Source of the DNA: Rossellomorea marisflavi
GTDB lineage: Bacteria; Bacillota; Bacilli; Bacillales; Bacillaceae_B
Assembly (NCBI GenBank): GCA_003667865.1
Contig: CP033051.1
Location: 3,846,001-3,910,000 of the forward strand
Length of the DNA: 64,000 nt
Direction: 5' to 3'
The notes beneath the pieces were generated by a model. That model was not told the origin of the DNA. It saw only the letters and a program-made list of their open reading frames with translations, and searched no databases. This document shows, piece after piece, positions 1 through 9,199 of this stretch (position 1 is its first letter; each line of letters starts with the position of its first letter). Made by a program: the position numbers and the translations under genes.

Positions 1-50
1 TGCTAGTAAAAAATATAGCTACATTACATGTAGGATTGAGGAATGACAAC

Positions 51-842
51 ATGGAAACACATTCATTGTCACAGGTGGAAACACTAGCGTTAAAAAAGCA
101 AAAAGTCTTCCAGACAAATAAAGTACACTATATCCTTAGAGCTGTTCTTGCGAGTATGTTTATAGGCTTTGGTGTTATAGTAGCATTCAAAAGTGGTGGT
201 TACTTCTATAATGAACACTCACCTGTTGCCTACCTTGTGGCTGCTTTTACATTTGGATCAGCCATCATATTAATTGCATATGGTGGTGGAGATTTATATA
301 CAGGTAATACATTTTACTTTACATATACAGCCCTGAGGAAGAAAATGAGCTGGTCATCCGTTATGAAGTTATGGACTGCTAGCTATGTAGGAAATATACT
401 CGGAGCAATTGCTTTCGCTTTTTTAATTTATACAACTGGGCTGTTTCGTGATTCTTCAGTAAATGGATTCTTATTATCTGTAGCGGAAAAAAAGATGCAC
501 ACACCCATATCGGAACTATTTTTCAGAGGAATACTTTGTAATTGGCTCGTTTGCCTTGCCTTTTTTATTCCTATGAATTTAAAAGAGGATAGCGCTAAGT
601 TATTTGTAAAGGTATTGTTTGTTTTTTGTTTCTTTATTTCGGGATATGAACATAGTATCGCTAACATGTGTACATTTGCCATTGCGCTTGTTTTAGATCA
701 TCCTGAAACGATTTCATTTAGTGGAGTCATTTATAATCTAATTCCAGTAACGATCGGGAATCTAATTGGCGGTAGTATTCTGATGGGCTGGATGTATTAT
801 TACGTTAATAAGCCTTATTTTGAAGATGATGCCTCATCTTAA
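51..842 (+). CDS. Formate/nitrite transporter (FNT) family channel
   Basis: About 263 residues, polytopic, with the six-helix layout and Gly-rich helices of the FocA/NirC/HSC family of pentameric anion channels (formate, nitrite, hydrosulfide). The frame is open from a TTG at 36, but GAGG at 38-41 lies 8-9 bases before ATG 51, so 51 is the better start. It converges on the sulfur operon that follows. That neighbourhood makes a sulfide or sulfite role possible, but the substrate cannot be read from the sequence. Family assignment is strong, specificity unknown. Confidence 0.85.
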   Translation: METHSLSQVETLALKKQKVFQTNKVHYILRAVLASMFIGFGVIVAFKSGGYFYNEHSPVAYLVAAFTFGSAIILIAYGGGDLYTGNTFYFTYTALRKKMSWSSVMKLWTASYVGNILGAIAFAFLIYTTGLFRDSSVNGFLLSVAEKKMHTPISELFFRGILCNWLVCLAFFIPMNLKEDSAKLFVKVLFVFCFFISGYEHSIANMCTFAIALVLDHPETISFSGVIYNLIPVTIGNLIGGSILMGWMYYYVNKPYFEDDASS

Positions 843-915
843 TGTAATTCTAAAAAGTAGGTTTTCATCTTAGGGGGAATCTAACTGATCCCTCCCTATG
901 TCACCACATCAAATT

Positions 916-1692
916 TTATAGAATATCAATCCAAATTTTAATTGCTGTAGCTGATATTAAAATTGCTAATATGGTTTGAAGTAACTTTGTAGGAATCTTT
1001 TTACCCGACATAGCACCAAGAGGCGATGCAATTAAGCTTGCTACTACCATTATAAATGCTGGTAAATATTCAATCTGTCCAGTTGTTATTTTCCCAACTG
1101 TTGCACCAATTGAAGAAATAAACGTAATAGCTAATGAGGATGCAATGGTCATACGAGTAGGGATTTTTAACACAACAAGCATAATTGGTACAAGTAAGAA
1201 TGCCCCTGCTGCCCCAACAATTCCGGCACCAATCCCAACGACAAGTGAAAGAACAGTTGCGAGCCATTTGTTAAATTGCACATGCTCTAGCTGGATATCG
1301 TCAATGCCTTTTTTGGGAACGAACATCATAATAGCAGCAATCAAGGCTAAAAGTCCGTAGGTTAGATTAATTCCTACTTCAGATACTAGCTTCGATCCAT
1401 AGCCACCAATAAAGCTACCAATCAAAATGCTACCACCCATATACGCAATCAACTTTTTGTTTAAGTATCCACCCTTACGATATGCCCAAACACCACCGAT
1501 TGTTGCAAAAAAAACTTGAATTGCACTTATTCCAGATACTTCATGCGCACTAAAGGCTGCTAAACCAAATAATGGTGGGATATATAGTAGCATTGGATAT
1601 TTGATGATAGACCCACCAATCCCAAGCATTCCTGATATATATGAACCAATGAATCCTATTAAAAAGATTGTAATAATAAACGGAATATCCAT
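916..1692 (-). CDS. yrkJ: TauE/SafE family sulfite/sulfur-compound permease (YrkJ-like)
   Basis: 258 residues of hydrophobic helices with the duplicated Gly-rich motif of TauE/SafE (DUF81) permeases: [10 protein letters not shown] near residue 22 and [11 protein letters not shown] near 153. The family exports sulfite, sulfoacetate or related anions through the membrane. It is the last gene of the yrk-type sulfur cluster, 50 bases after yrkI, with a hairpin terminator between them. Gene order matches B. subtilis yrkD-J. Export of sulfite or thiosulfate formed by the upstream dioxygenase-like protein is an inference. Confidence 0.85.
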   Translation of the reverse strand: MDIPFIITIFLIGFIGSYISGMLGIGGSIIKYPMLLYIPPLFGLAAFSAHEVSGISAIQVFFATIGGVWAYRKGGYLNKKLIAYMGGSILIGSFIGGYGSKLVSEVGINLTYGLLALIAAIMMFVPKKGIDDIQLEHVQFNKWLATVLSLVVGIGAGIVGAAGAFLLVPIMLVVLKIPTRMTIASSLAITFISSIGATVGKITTGQIEYLPAFIMVVASLIASPLGAMSGKKIPTKLLQTILAILISATAIKIWIDIL

Positions 1693-1708
1693 TCCCTCTC
1701 CCCCTATA

Positions 1709-1735
1709 TGAAAAGGGACCTATGACAGGTCCCCT
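1709..1735 (-). terminator. Intra-operon hairpin between yrkI and yrkJ
   Basis: A 7-bp GC-rich stem (GGGACCT/AGGTCCC, 1715-1721 and 1727-1733) followed on the minus strand by TTTT. It lies between the yrkI stop and the yrkJ start, so it probably lowers readthrough into the permease gene. Confidence 0.6.
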
Positions 1736-1741
1736 ATAAAA

Positions 1742-1969
1742 TTATCCCTTTTGAATCCAAAACTTTAAGATATTATCTTCTTCAACAAATTCCAGCAGCT
1801 CATGTCCTCCCGATTTCGTCCAAGCTGTAAAATCATTTTTTGCTCCATGATCTGTTGCATGCACCTCTAATATCTGTCCTGATTCTAGTTCATTCATAGC
1901 TTTCTTTGTTTTCACTATTGGCATTGGACAAGCCAAACCTTTTGCATCTAATACTTTTGTTACTTCCAT
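1742..1969 (-). CDS. yrkI: TusA-family sulfur carrier protein (YrkI-like)
   Basis: 75-residue TusA/SirA fold protein that carries persulfide sulfur on one cysteine. The hallmark DAKGLACPMPIV places this cysteine at residue 14. The frame is open from 2014, but an AGGAGGG site precedes ATG 1969, which fixes the start. It begins 30 bases after yrkH and is almost identical around the Cys to the TusA half of yrkF, so it may receive sulfur from a rhodanese domain or pass it on. Confidence 0.9.
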   Translation of the reverse strand: MEVTKVLDAKGLACPMPIVKTKKAMNELESGQILEVHATDHGAKNDFTAWTKSGGHELLEFVEEDNILKFWIQKG

Positions 1970-1998
1970 TGAGTAACCCTCCTCTATTTTTTTGTATG

Positions 1999-3120
1999 TT
2001 ATCGAACAGCACAACGATTTGGTCCGATTTCCATCTCACGTTGCTGCTCCTCATCTGGTGTGATTTTCCCCATGTTTGTTTCACGAATCTCTTGATACGC
2101 ATTCGGTTGTGGAGGTAGGTTTTCTGTTACTAGTTTTCTAAATTCCACATCATCTTGAATGTTTAGACCGTGATTTCTTTTAAATAACGCTCCTAATGTT
2201 TCAGAAACTGTTCCATCCTCATTCAGCTCATCAATAATCATGAAGTGTGCAGGAAGTACAATAAGGTCATCAGACAATTTTTTATATTTTGTATACAGAC
2301 TTTGACGTAGGTCTTCTACCCAATCCTCTGCCATCCCAGCTAAATCTGGTCTACCAATTGAATCAATAAAGAGGATATCTCCTGAAAGCAGGTACTTGTC
2401 GTCAACAATAAATGACGTCGACCCTATGGTATGTCCTGGTGTATACAGTGCATGAATGGATATTGTCGTATTCCCGATCACTACATTTGTCTCATCTTCT
2501 AACGGACTGTACTGAAATCTCACGTCTGTCGCATCTTTTGGTGGAAGCCAATAAGTAGCACCAGTATTCTCTGCGATCTGTCTACCTCCTGAAATATGGT
2601 CAGCATGTAAATGTGTATCAAATACATGAACGATCTTGCTTGCTTTCTCTCCAGCAAATTCTATATAGCGATCAACCATTCTTGTAGAATCAATAATTGC
2701 AGCTTCTCCATTTGAAAGAATCATATAAGATAAACAACCTTTTCCGATACGGACAAACTGATAAAGCTCTCCACCACCATTTAGGTCACCGATTTTTACG
2801 GGCTCTAAATATTCGCTCCACGCTTTCATTCCACCCTGTAAATAGGAAACCGCTACTCCTTCTTCCTCAAGCATTTCAGCAACCATGATAGAAGATCCTT
2901 CTTTCGCACATACAACTACTATTTCTTGGTCTAGAGGAAGCTTATCCTTAATGTCATCTACACCGTCAAGTAAATCAAAGTATGGAACATTTAAGTGTTC
3001 AAAATGATGTCCTTCAATTTTCCAATCTTGAAATGCATCCTCATTGCGAACATCTAAAATAAATAACGGCTGTTTGTTCATAACCTTTTTTGTTATTTCC
3101 TTTGCAGTCATCGCTTTCAT
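1999..3120 (-). CDS. yrkH: Rhodanese / metallo-beta-lactamase fold fusion (YrkH-like, persulfide dioxygenase-type)
   Basis: 373 residues. An N-terminal rhodanese domain (about 1-105) has a candidate active-site Cys71 in the loop CAKEGS. A metallo-beta-lactamase domain (about 115-373) has the metal motif [11 protein letters not shown] (His170, His172, Asp174, His175). MBL proteins of this type (ETHE1/CstB/YrkH) oxidise persulfide to sulfite with a non-haem iron. Here the rhodanese comes first, the reverse of S. aureus CstB, where the dioxygenase domain leads. GGGGG precedes ATG 3120 by 8 bases. Substrate and metal are inferred from the family. Confidence 0.88.
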   Translation of the reverse strand: MKAMTAKEITKKVMNKQPLFILDVRNEDAFQDWKIEGHHFEHLNVPYFDLLDGVDDIKDKLPLDQEIVVVCAKEGSSIMVAEMLEEEGVAVSYLQGGMKAWSEYLEPVKIGDLNGGGELYQFVRIGKGCLSYMILSNGEAAIIDSTRMVDRYIEFAGEKASKIVHVFDTHLHADHISGGRQIAENTGATYWLPPKDATDVRFQYSPLEDETNVVIGNTTISIHALYTPGHTIGSTSFIVDDKYLLSGDILFIDSIGRPDLAGMAEDWVEDLRQSLYTKYKKLSDDLIVLPAHFMIIDELNEDGTVSETLGALFKRNHGLNIQDDVEFRKLVTENLPPQPNAYQEIRETNMGKITPDEEQQREMEIGPNRCAVR

Positions 3121-3169
3121 CTTCAGTACCCCCAGAGTATATTAGTTATTAAAAATTTTTACGATGAAT

Positions 3170-3745
3170 TTACTTCTCTACCTTTGATGTTTCACCAGAC
3201 CATTTCGTCATTCCTGGAACAACATTAATGACTTTTTCAAATCCTTCTCCAGTTAATTTTTGTGCTGCTAAATCACTTCGATTTCCGGTACGACAAACAA
3301 CATAAATTTCTTTGTCTTTTTCTAATTCATTCATACGGCTCTCAAGCTCCCCTAATGGAATAGATACCGCATTAGGGATATGGTTGAAAACAAATTCTGC
3401 AGCTTCTCTAACATCTAAAATAACTAAATCTTTACTGCTCGAAATCTTCTCTTGCAGCTCTTCGTTCTGAATAACGTGAGGATGCTTTTGTTCAATTTCT
3501 TCATCTCCTGAAGACTTTCTCAAGTAATGCTTTAATACAGCTCCTTCTTCAATGGTTCCAAGATAATGATGCTTAGAGCTTTCTGCCCATGCCTTTAAAT
3601 CAGCTTTCGAACCCTTATCTGTTGCTAGCACTTCTAATACCTGACCAGGTAGTAACCTATTCATTACTTTTTTTGTTTTTACAATAGGCATAGGACAAGC
3701 TAGACCTTTTGCATCTATGGTTTCATTTACTTTAATATTTTCCAT
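3170..3745 (-). CDS. yrkF: TusA-rhodanese fusion sulfurtransferase (YrkF-like)
   Basis: 191 residues: a TusA domain (about 1-75, Cys17 in GLACPMP), a polar linker, then a rhodanese domain (about 90-191) with catalytic Cys151 in CRTGNR. This joins a persulfide donor and acceptor in one cytoplasmic chain. GGGAGGT six bases before ATG 3745 supports that start over the in-frame GTG at 3760. It has its own promoter and CstR-type operator just upstream. Confidence 0.9.
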   Translation of the reverse strand: MENIKVNETIDAKGLACPMPIVKTKKVMNRLLPGQVLEVLATDKGSKADLKAWAESSKHHYLGTIEEGAVLKHYLRKSSGDEEIEQKHPHVIQNEELQEKISSSKDLVILDVREAAEFVFNHIPNAVSIPLGELESRMNELEKDKEIYVVCRTGNRSDLAAQKLTGEGFEKVINVVPGMTKWSGETSKVEK

Positions 3746-3762
3746 TATCTGACCTCCCACTT

Positions 3763-3805
3763 TATACCTATAGGGGTATAAAGTTATTTAAAATTTTTTA
3801 TTCAA
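3763..3805 (-). promoter_or_regulatory. yrkF promoter with CsoR/CstR-type operator
   Basis: On the minus strand, TTGAAT (3800-3805), a 17-bp spacer and TTTATA (3777-3782) form a sigma-A-like promoter. The palindrome TATACCCCTATAGGTATA (3763-3780) overlaps the -10 and the start point. The same palindrome occurs three more times in this cluster, matching the A/T-flanked TACCC sites bound by CsoR-family repressors. Confidence 0.75.
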
Positions 3806-4094
3806 TTGCTCCAGTCCAAGCAAGCATGCCACCAACCATGTTTGTTACTGAATAACCATGACTCTCTAAAAACTGTACTGCACGACCACTTCTTCCACCA
3901 GAGTGGCATACAATAATATACTCTTTTGATTTGTTAAGCTCATTCATTCTGAATTCTACTAAGCCTAACGGAATATTCATAGCACCTGGAATTTTCCCTT
4001 CAGCTACCTCATCTGTCTCACGAACATCTATAATATTTGCTGCATTTCCTTGCTCAATCATTTTTATCAATGCATCTGTAGTTATTTCCTTCAT
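3798..4094 (-). CDS. Single-domain rhodanese sulfurtransferase
   Basis: 98 residues, one rhodanese domain with Cys63 in the loop CHSGGRSG and the DVRE motif near residue 23. AGGAG eight bases before ATG 4094 selects this start over 4115. It lies between yrkE and yrkF. B. subtilis yrk has yrkG at a comparable place, but I do not claim orthology. It probably moves sulfane sulfur to the TusA-type carriers in the cytoplasm. Confidence 0.9.
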   Translation of the reverse strand: MKEITTDALIKMIEQGNAANIIDVRETDEVAEGKIPGAMNIPLGLVEFRMNELNKSKEYIIVCHSGGRSGRAVQFLESHGYSVTNMVGGMLAWTGAIE

Positions 4095-4203
4095 ATTTAT
4101 ATCTCCTCTTTTCAACTATGGTATGACCATGTTATTTTTCATTTCTAACATAAAGTCCGAGTCACACACTCAACATCTTCCATATCTATAGCATTTAAGT
4201 CTA

Positions 4204-4683
4204 CTAGATAAATAGATTTACATTTCCTTTTTCAGCGTCAGCTAGGTATGCTGCAACACCAGCATAGTCAATCCCATCTAATAATTCTTCTTTTTGGAGA
4301 CCTAGTAGATCCATCGTCATCGTACAGGCAACTAATTTCACTTCTTGTTCTTGTGCCATTTCAACTAGCTGATATAGTGGAAGTGCATTATGCTTTTTCA
4401 TAACACCTTTAATCATTTTTGGACCAAAACCAGCGAAATGCATTTTTGATAATCCTAAGTTTTCAGCTCCCCTAGGCATCATCTTTCCAAACATCTTTTC
4501 CATAAATCCTTTTTTCACTGTGACCACCTCATCTTTTCGAAGCGCATTTAACCCCCAGAATGTATGAAAAATGGTTACCTCATGATCATAAGCAGCTGCC
4601 CCATTTGCAATAATGTATGCTGCCATAGCCTTATCATAATCTCCACTAAATAATACGATTGTTGTCTTTTTCTTTTCTGTCAT
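4204..4683 (-). CDS. yrkE: DsrE/DsrF/DrsH-like protein (YrkE-like)
   Basis: 159 residues with the DsrE/DsrF-like fold. Family members are cytoplasmic, often oligomeric, and handle persulfides. A conserved Cys occurs in VACTMTMDLLG near residue 119. GGAGGG precedes ATG 4683. First gene after the operator-bearing promoter that follows yrkD. The exact reaction is unknown; sulfur transfer is inferred from the family and the adjacent TusA and rhodanese genes. Confidence 0.85.
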   Translation of the reverse strand: MTEKKKTTIVLFSGDYDKAMAAYIIANGAAAYDHEVTIFHTFWGLNALRKDEVVTVKKGFMEKMFGKMMPRGAENLGLSKMHFAGFGPKMIKGVMKKHNALPLYQLVEMAQEQEVKLVACTMTMDLLGLQKEELLDGIDYAGVAAYLADAEKGNVNLFI

Positions 4684-4711
4684 GTTGTTTCCCTCCTTAA
4701 ATTACATACAG

Positions 4712-4729
4712 TTACCCCTATGGGTATTA
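4712..4729 (-). promoter_or_regulatory. CsoR/CstR-type operator in the yrkE leader
   Basis: Palindrome with core TACCCCTATGGGTA at 4713-4726, between the yrkE promoter and its ribosome site. It would act as a downstream roadblock or a second operator. Confidence 0.65.
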
Positions 4730-4785
4730 ATTTTTTCAAAAAAAAATAAATATTCTTCTATTACAATATATTGATAACCACTCAA

Positions 4786-4828
4786 TTACCCATAGGGGTA
4801 TAATATATTGTATAAAAAAGGATGTCAA
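4786..4828 (-). promoter_or_regulatory. yrkE promoter with CsoR/CstR-type operator
   Basis: On the minus strand, TTGACA (4823-4828), a 17-bp spacer and TATTAT (4800-4805) are followed directly by the palindrome TATACCCCTATGGGTAA (4786-4802), which covers the probable start point. It separates yrkD from yrkE, so the repressor and the enzymes can be transcribed separately. Confidence 0.75.
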
Positions 4829-4835
4829 CCCTTTT

Positions 4836-5096
4836 TCATCTACTTTTCACCAATAGATTAACAGCTTCTTTAATAAATTCATCTGTTTGTTGTCCATTCT
4901 TTTGTGCTTCTAGTACACATTCCACTAGATTCGAACTTACAATAACACCAACAGTACGGTCAACAGCTGAGCGGACAGCAGAAAGTTGAGTAATTACTTC
5001 TTTACAGTCTTTATTCTCCTCCATCATTTTCAGTATCCCTCGTAGCTGACCTTCCATTCGTTTAACTCGGTATTTCACTTGATCTTCGTATTCCAT
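4836..5096 (-). CDS. yrkD: CsoR-family repressor, CstR (persulfide-sensing) type (YrkD-like)
   Basis: 86-residue all-helical CsoR/RcnR-family DNA-binding protein. Cu(I)-sensing CsoR uses Cys-His-Cys; here only the two cysteines remain, Cys31 and Cys60, while the His position in the second helix holds Asn56 (SSNLVEC). That is the CstR pattern, in which persulfides cross-link the two cysteines and release DNA. AAGGAG precedes ATG 5096 by six bases. It is divergent from nothing and controls its own promoter through an operator at 5188-5205. Persulfide sensing is inferred from the residues and the sulfur genes. Confidence 0.88.
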   Translation of the reverse strand: MEYEDQVKYRVKRMEGQLRGILKMMEENKDCKEVITQLSAVRSAVDRTVGVIVSSNLVECVLEAQKNGQQTDEFIKEAVNLLVKSR

Positions 5097-5183
5097 AACA
5101 TACTCCTTTACTATACTATCTAATATTTTTTTAGATAATAATGTATGAATGTAACTTGAACATTCATGTAACTTACAATCACT

Positions 5184-5212
5184 ATAATATACCCCTATAG
5201 GTATAATGTCAA
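5184..5212 (-). promoter_or_regulatory. yrkD promoter with operator in the spacer
   Basis: On the minus strand, TTGACA (5207-5212), 17-bp spacer, TATTAT (5184-5189). The palindrome TATACCTATAGGGGTATA (5188-5205) fills the spacer, so a bound repressor would exclude RNA polymerase. Autoregulation of yrkD is the natural reading. The stretch 5213-5490 holds nothing I can support. Confidence 0.75.
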
Positions 5213-5481
5213 CTACTTAATTGGATTTTCTTATAACTTTTACTCCAACGAATTACACCTAGTCATTAATTTGATCAAGCAGCTTATAATTTCTTCGAGA
5301 TGCATTAGATATATAGAATCATCCATATATCATTTGTAGCAACATTTACTAACTCAATAACTCAATATCCTTAATAAGGGTAGAGATTATTCTATAGTAT
5401 TTCTGATATATATTGGCTTTATGTTAAATACTTGAGGGTTTCAAATATTCATTACAGCAACTTGATTCACTTCATCAGATT

Positions 5482-5518
5482 CATAAAAATGACGCATGAA
5501 GTATCCACTTCATGCGCC
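5482..5518 (-). terminator. Terminator of the GGDEF-EAL gene
   Basis: Perfect 10-bp stem (CGCATGAAGT/ACTTCATGCG at 5493-5502 and 5507-5516), four-base loop, then ATTTTTAT on the minus strand. Confidence 0.85.
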
Positions 5519-5525
5519 ATAAATC

Positions 5526-7445
5526 CTATCTAGTCTCTATTATCTGAGAGTCAAAATTGAAATTACCGTTATTCCCTTTTAGGAGCATTTCAATTTCATT
5601 GGCAGGTAAGGGTTTACTATATATATACCCTTGTGCTTCATCACATTTCAATTCTCTTAGAATTTGGACCTGTCCCTGACTCTCCACTCCTTCAGCAATT
5701 ACAGTAAGGTTCAAAGCATGAGCTACTTTTACAACGGCTTCAATAATTGAACGATCATACGGATCTGATTCCATATCAATAATAAAAGAGCGATCAATTT
5801 TTAAAATGTCGATTGGGAACCTTTTTAAATAATTTAGTGAAGAGTACTTTGTGCCAAAATCATCAATTGCTACCTTTACACCTAAGCTATTCAACGATTT
5901 AAGTGTAGAGACTACATAGTTAACATGATGCATTGCCATGCTTTCTGTTATCTCTAATTTCAAATATTCAGGCTCTAACTCAGTATCCTTAAGAATATTT
6001 TCTATTTTAGATGTTACGTCTTTTTGAAGGAATTGCTTAATAGAGACATTACATGAGATGCGTAATTTTATTCCATTGTTATGCCATGTTTTATTTTGGC
6101 GACACGCTTCCTTTAATACCCATTCACCTATAGGAACGATTAGTCCTGTCTCCTCAGCAAGTGGAATGAACTCATTTGGTGGTATCATCCCGAATTTCGG
6201 ATGGAACCAACGTATTAAAGCCTCTACACCAACAATCTCATTAGTAAATAAGTTGACACTTGGCTGATAATACAAGTGAAACTCTTCTTTCTCAATTGCT
6301 TTACGAAGATCGGTTTCTAGTCTTATTTTATTCTCTAACAAATTTTTCATATCGGCGGAATAAAAGGCATATGTTGAACGTCCTAAATCTTTTGCCCGGT
6401 ACATGGCCATATCAGCATGCTTTATTAAAACTTCAGCATCCTTTCCATCTTGTGGATACATGCTAATACCAATGGAAGGGGTAATAAATACTTCTTGTTC
6501 TTTAATGAAGAAAGATTGTTGGAAGTTTTCAACAATGGTTTGAGCCACTTCCTCAATCTCTTCCTTTGAAGCTCCTGGCAAAACAACTAGGAATTCATCT
6601 CCACCCTGTCTAGAAATAGAAAAAGGAATCGCAATTGATGCTTCTAGTCTTTTTGCTGATTCAATGATCAGAAGATCGCCAAAATCATGGCCCAATGTAT
6701 CATTGATTAATTTAAAGCGGTCTAAGTCAATAACAAATAAGACAAACGGAGTCTCCTCAGCTATAAGCTTTTCTAGCTCTTCTTTTAAGTGAACACGATT
6801 TGTAAGACCTGTTAAAACATCATGATGGGATAGAAACTGAATTTCTTCTTCTGTTCGTTTCTTCTCCGTCATATCTCTCGCGACACCTATAATTCCATAA
6901 ACCGATTGGTCTTTCATAATTGGAGCAGCCGTAATATTTATAGATAAGCGCTCCTTTTTTTTATTCATAATGGAAAGATCAATTGAAAAAGGAGCCCCCT
7001 CAATTGCCTTTCTATAATAATTCATAGCTTTTTCACGTTCAGTCTTTACTACTAATGGTACAAAGGATGTCCCCATTAACTCATCGTTTTTAAATCCCAT
7101 TAATTTCTCAGCTGCATCATTAATTTTCAAAAAATTTCCTTTTACATCTAATAGATACGTAGGTTCAGGATTATATTTGAAAAGGGACTTATAGTATTGA
7201 TCCTCCTCTACAAGAACATAAGACTTGTATCTGATATCAAATTCTTTTTTTATCTTTAAGCAAAGAAATGGCATGATGATTACAAGGAAAATAAATGCAC
7301 GTACAAAGTCATCATACGGTTGCCCCACATTCAATAAATCTACAACAATATATAATAGGACATAGACAAACCCCATTAATACAGTCATTGTGATACAGTA
7401 TCCAATTTCTCGTTGTTTTGAAATAAATTCACTAATTCGCTGCAT
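5526..7445 (-). CDS. Membrane PAS-GGDEF-EAL cyclic di-GMP protein
   Basis: 639 residues: two membrane helices (about 10-70), a PAS domain (about 90-205), GGDEF (about 210-375, intact RQGGDEF) and EAL (about 385-630, intact EAL and KLEITES). It could make or degrade c-di-GMP. The inhibitory RxxD I-site five residues before GGDEF is absent, and the EAL loop 6 reads [10 protein letters not shown] instead of the usual DDFGTGYSSL. AGAGGTG before ATG 7445 favours that start over 7478. Single gene with its own terminator. Which activity dominates is unknown. The 359 bases upstream (7446-7804) contain only probable promoter DNA. Confidence 0.9.
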   Translation of the reverse strand: MQRISEFISKQREIGYCITMTVLMGFVYVLLYIVVDLLNVGQPYDDFVRAFIFLVIIMPFLCLKIKKEFDIRYKSYVLVEEDQYYKSLFKYNPEPTYLLDVKGNFLKINDAAEKLMGFKNDELMGTSFVPLVVKTEREKAMNYYRKAIEGAPFSIDLSIMNKKKERLSINITAAPIMKDQSVYGIIGVARDMTEKKRTEEEIQFLSHHDVLTGLTNRVHLKEELEKLIAEETPFVLFVIDLDRFKLINDTLGHDFGDLLIIESAKRLEASIAIPFSISRQGGDEFLVVLPGASKEEIEEVAQTIVENFQQSFFIKEQEVFITPSIGISMYPQDGKDAEVLIKHADMAMYRAKDLGRSTYAFYSADMKNLLENKIRLETDLRKAIEKEEFHLYYQPSVNLFTNEIVGVEALIRWFHPKFGMIPPNEFIPLAEETGLIVPIGEWVLKEACRQNKTWHNNGIKLRISCNVSIKQFLQKDVTSKIENILKDTELEPEYLKLEITESMAMHHVNYVVSTLKSLNSLGVKVAIDDFGTKYSSLNYLKRFPIDILKIDRSFIIDMESDPYDRSIIEAVVKVAHALNLTVIAEGVESQGQVQILRELKCDEAQGYIYSKPLPANEIEMLLKGNNGNFNFDSQIIETR

Positions 7446-7804
7446 AATGGCACCTCTAAGAAGATAGTTACTGTTCATAAACTGGTTGTACTGTCTTACA
7501 TTTTTATTATCTTTACTAATATCGGACGAAACCCTTACATTCTTTAGTCAAAATCTCCTATATTTCGACATTGAAGGCCAACTATACTACCAATCTCAAT
7601 AGAAATTTGCATATATGATACCAGTTTATAAATATCTATTTAGTGATTTCACGGGTAGGAATTGTTAAAAATGTGAAGGGAAAGACAGATCACCTTCTAA
7701 AAATTCTTGTAATATGGCAATATTTTTTTCACATAAACGATCTATTTTATAGTATCTTTAGAGAAGCGAAATAAAATTAAATACACGGTGAGGTAGACCC
7801 TATT

Positions 7805-9016
7805 ATGTGGAAGAATAAAAATGTTTGGATTATATTAATCGGTGAATTGGTTGCAGGTTTAGGGTTATGGTTAGGAATCATTGGTAATCTTGAATTCATG
7901 CAAGAGAAGGTCCCTTCGGACTTCTTAAAATCAGTCATTTTAGCAGCTGGCTTACTTGCTGGATTACTAATAGGACCTCTTGCTGGAAGAATTACCGATC
8001 AATTTAATAAAAAAACAGTGATGTTAGTGTCAGGATTTACAAGAGCCTTGAGTGTGCTATTTATGTTTGTTGCAATTGAAACAGGAAATGTCCTATGGAT
8101 GGTTGCATTTTTAATTGTAATTCAATTATCTGCGGCATTTTATTTCCCTGCCTTACAAGCAGCAATTCCTTTAGTGGTAAAAGATAAAGATTTGCTGCAA
8201 ATGAACGGTGTCCATATGAATGTGGCCACGTTATCAAGAATACTGGGAACCGCTTTGGGCGGAATTTTTCTAGTTATGATGTCCTTATGGATGCTTTATT
8301 TCCTCTCCCTTCTTGCGTATTTAGTCCTATTTGCGATGACGTGGTTTCTTCAAATTGATAATGAAGAACGTGTACCAACAGGTTCTTCTAATGAAATGAA
8401 GAAGTCAGGAAGCTTTAAAGAAGTATTTCCAATCATTAAAGGGTTACCAATCGTATTTATGACCTTACTGATGACCCTTGTTCCCCTATTGTTCATCGGA
8501 GGTTTCAATTTAATGGTCATCAATATAAGCGAATTACAAGACAGCTCTGCGATTAAGGGATGGATTTATACGGCTGAGGGTATTGCATTTATGTTGGGTG
8601 CTTTTTTCGTAAAACAAATCAGTGGAAAACAATCACCATATGTTATTCTATTCTTTTTCTCATTTGTCATTGGTGTTGCTCAGACATTGTTACTATTTGC
8701 TAATAACCCGATCATGTCTGTAATCTCTTTTGCTATATTTGGTTTTGCTGTTGGATGTTTTTTCCCAACAGCGGCGACAATTTTCCAAACACGAATTCCA
8801 AAAGAATTCCATGGAAGATTTTTCTCGTTCAGAAACATGCTCGATCGTTTCATTTTTCAAATCGTCCTACTATTAACAGGGTTACTTCTAGATCTTATTG
8901 GATTACAAAAAATGGGGTTATTATTCGGTATCCTTTCATTATCTATGACCGGTTTATTTCTTGTTCGTTATAAGCATCAGAATAAAAATTCTGTAGTACC
9001 ATCAAAGGCAAGCTAG
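7805..9016 (+). CDS. Major facilitator superfamily transporter
   Basis: 403 residues, about 12 membrane helices, with the MFS loop 2-3 signature in GPLAGRITDQFNKK near residue 60. It resembles Bacillus drug or metabolite exporters of the MFS_3 type, but the substrate is not evident. ATG 7805 has GGTGAGG about 11 bases upstream. Monocistronic: a strong terminator follows the stop at once. Confidence 0.85.
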   Translation: MWKNKNVWIILIGELVAGLGLWLGIIGNLEFMQEKVPSDFLKSVILAAGLLAGLLIGPLAGRITDQFNKKTVMLVSGFTRALSVLFMFVAIETGNVLWMVAFLIVIQLSAAFYFPALQAAIPLVVKDKDLLQMNGVHMNVATLSRILGTALGGIFLVMMSLWMLYFLSLLAYLVLFAMTWFLQIDNEERVPTGSSNEMKKSGSFKEVFPIIKGLPIVFMTLLMTLVPLLFIGGFNLMVINISELQDSSAIKGWIYTAEGIAFMLGAFFVKQISGKQSPYVILFFFSFVIGVAQTLLLFANNPIMSVISFAIFGFAVGCFFPTAATIFQTRIPKEFHGRFFSFRNMLDRFIFQIVLLLTGLLLDLIGLQKMGLLFGILSLSMTGLFLVRYKHQNKNSVVPSKAS

Positions 9017-9018
9017 TA

Positions 9019-9054
9019 GAACACAGTGAACATCGTTCACTGTGTTCTTTATTT
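9019..9054 (+). terminator. Terminator of the MFS gene
   Basis: 12-bp perfect stem (GAACACAGTGAA with TTCACTGTGTTC), five-base loop, then TTTATTT. Confidence 0.92.
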
Positions 9055-9087
9055 GTATCCAAGCAATAAAAACATTCCCTCCCTCTA

Positions 9088-9116
9088 TTGACATAATTCA
9101 TTAGATATGTTAATTA
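9088..9116 (+). promoter_or_regulatory. htpG sigma-A promoter
   Basis: TTGACA (9088-9093), 17-bp spacer, extended -10 TGTTAATTA (-10 hexamer TAATTA at 9111-9116). The CIRCE operator starts 11 bases after the -10, over the start point. Confidence 0.75.
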
Positions 9117-9127
9117 TTTTATTGACG

Positions 9128-9154
9128 TTAGCACTCATTTCACCAGAGTGCTAA
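9128..9154 (+). promoter_or_regulatory. CIRCE element (HrcA operator) upstream of htpG
   Basis: Perfect TTAGCACTC-N9-GAGTGCTAA inverted repeat, identical to the CIRCE consensus. In B. subtilis CIRCE is known at hrcA-dnaK and groESL, while htpG is outside the HrcA regulon, so here htpG appears to be a class I heat-shock gene. Confidence 0.95.
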
Positions 9155-9199
9155 CATACGTTTATAACTCAGTGAATTAAGAAAGGAGATTAAATCTTT

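Noticed and set aside
857..897. GC-rich inverted repeat after the FNT gene
   Set aside because: Arms GGGGGAATC and GATCCCTCCC pair imperfectly and no T-run follows, so I do not call it a terminator.
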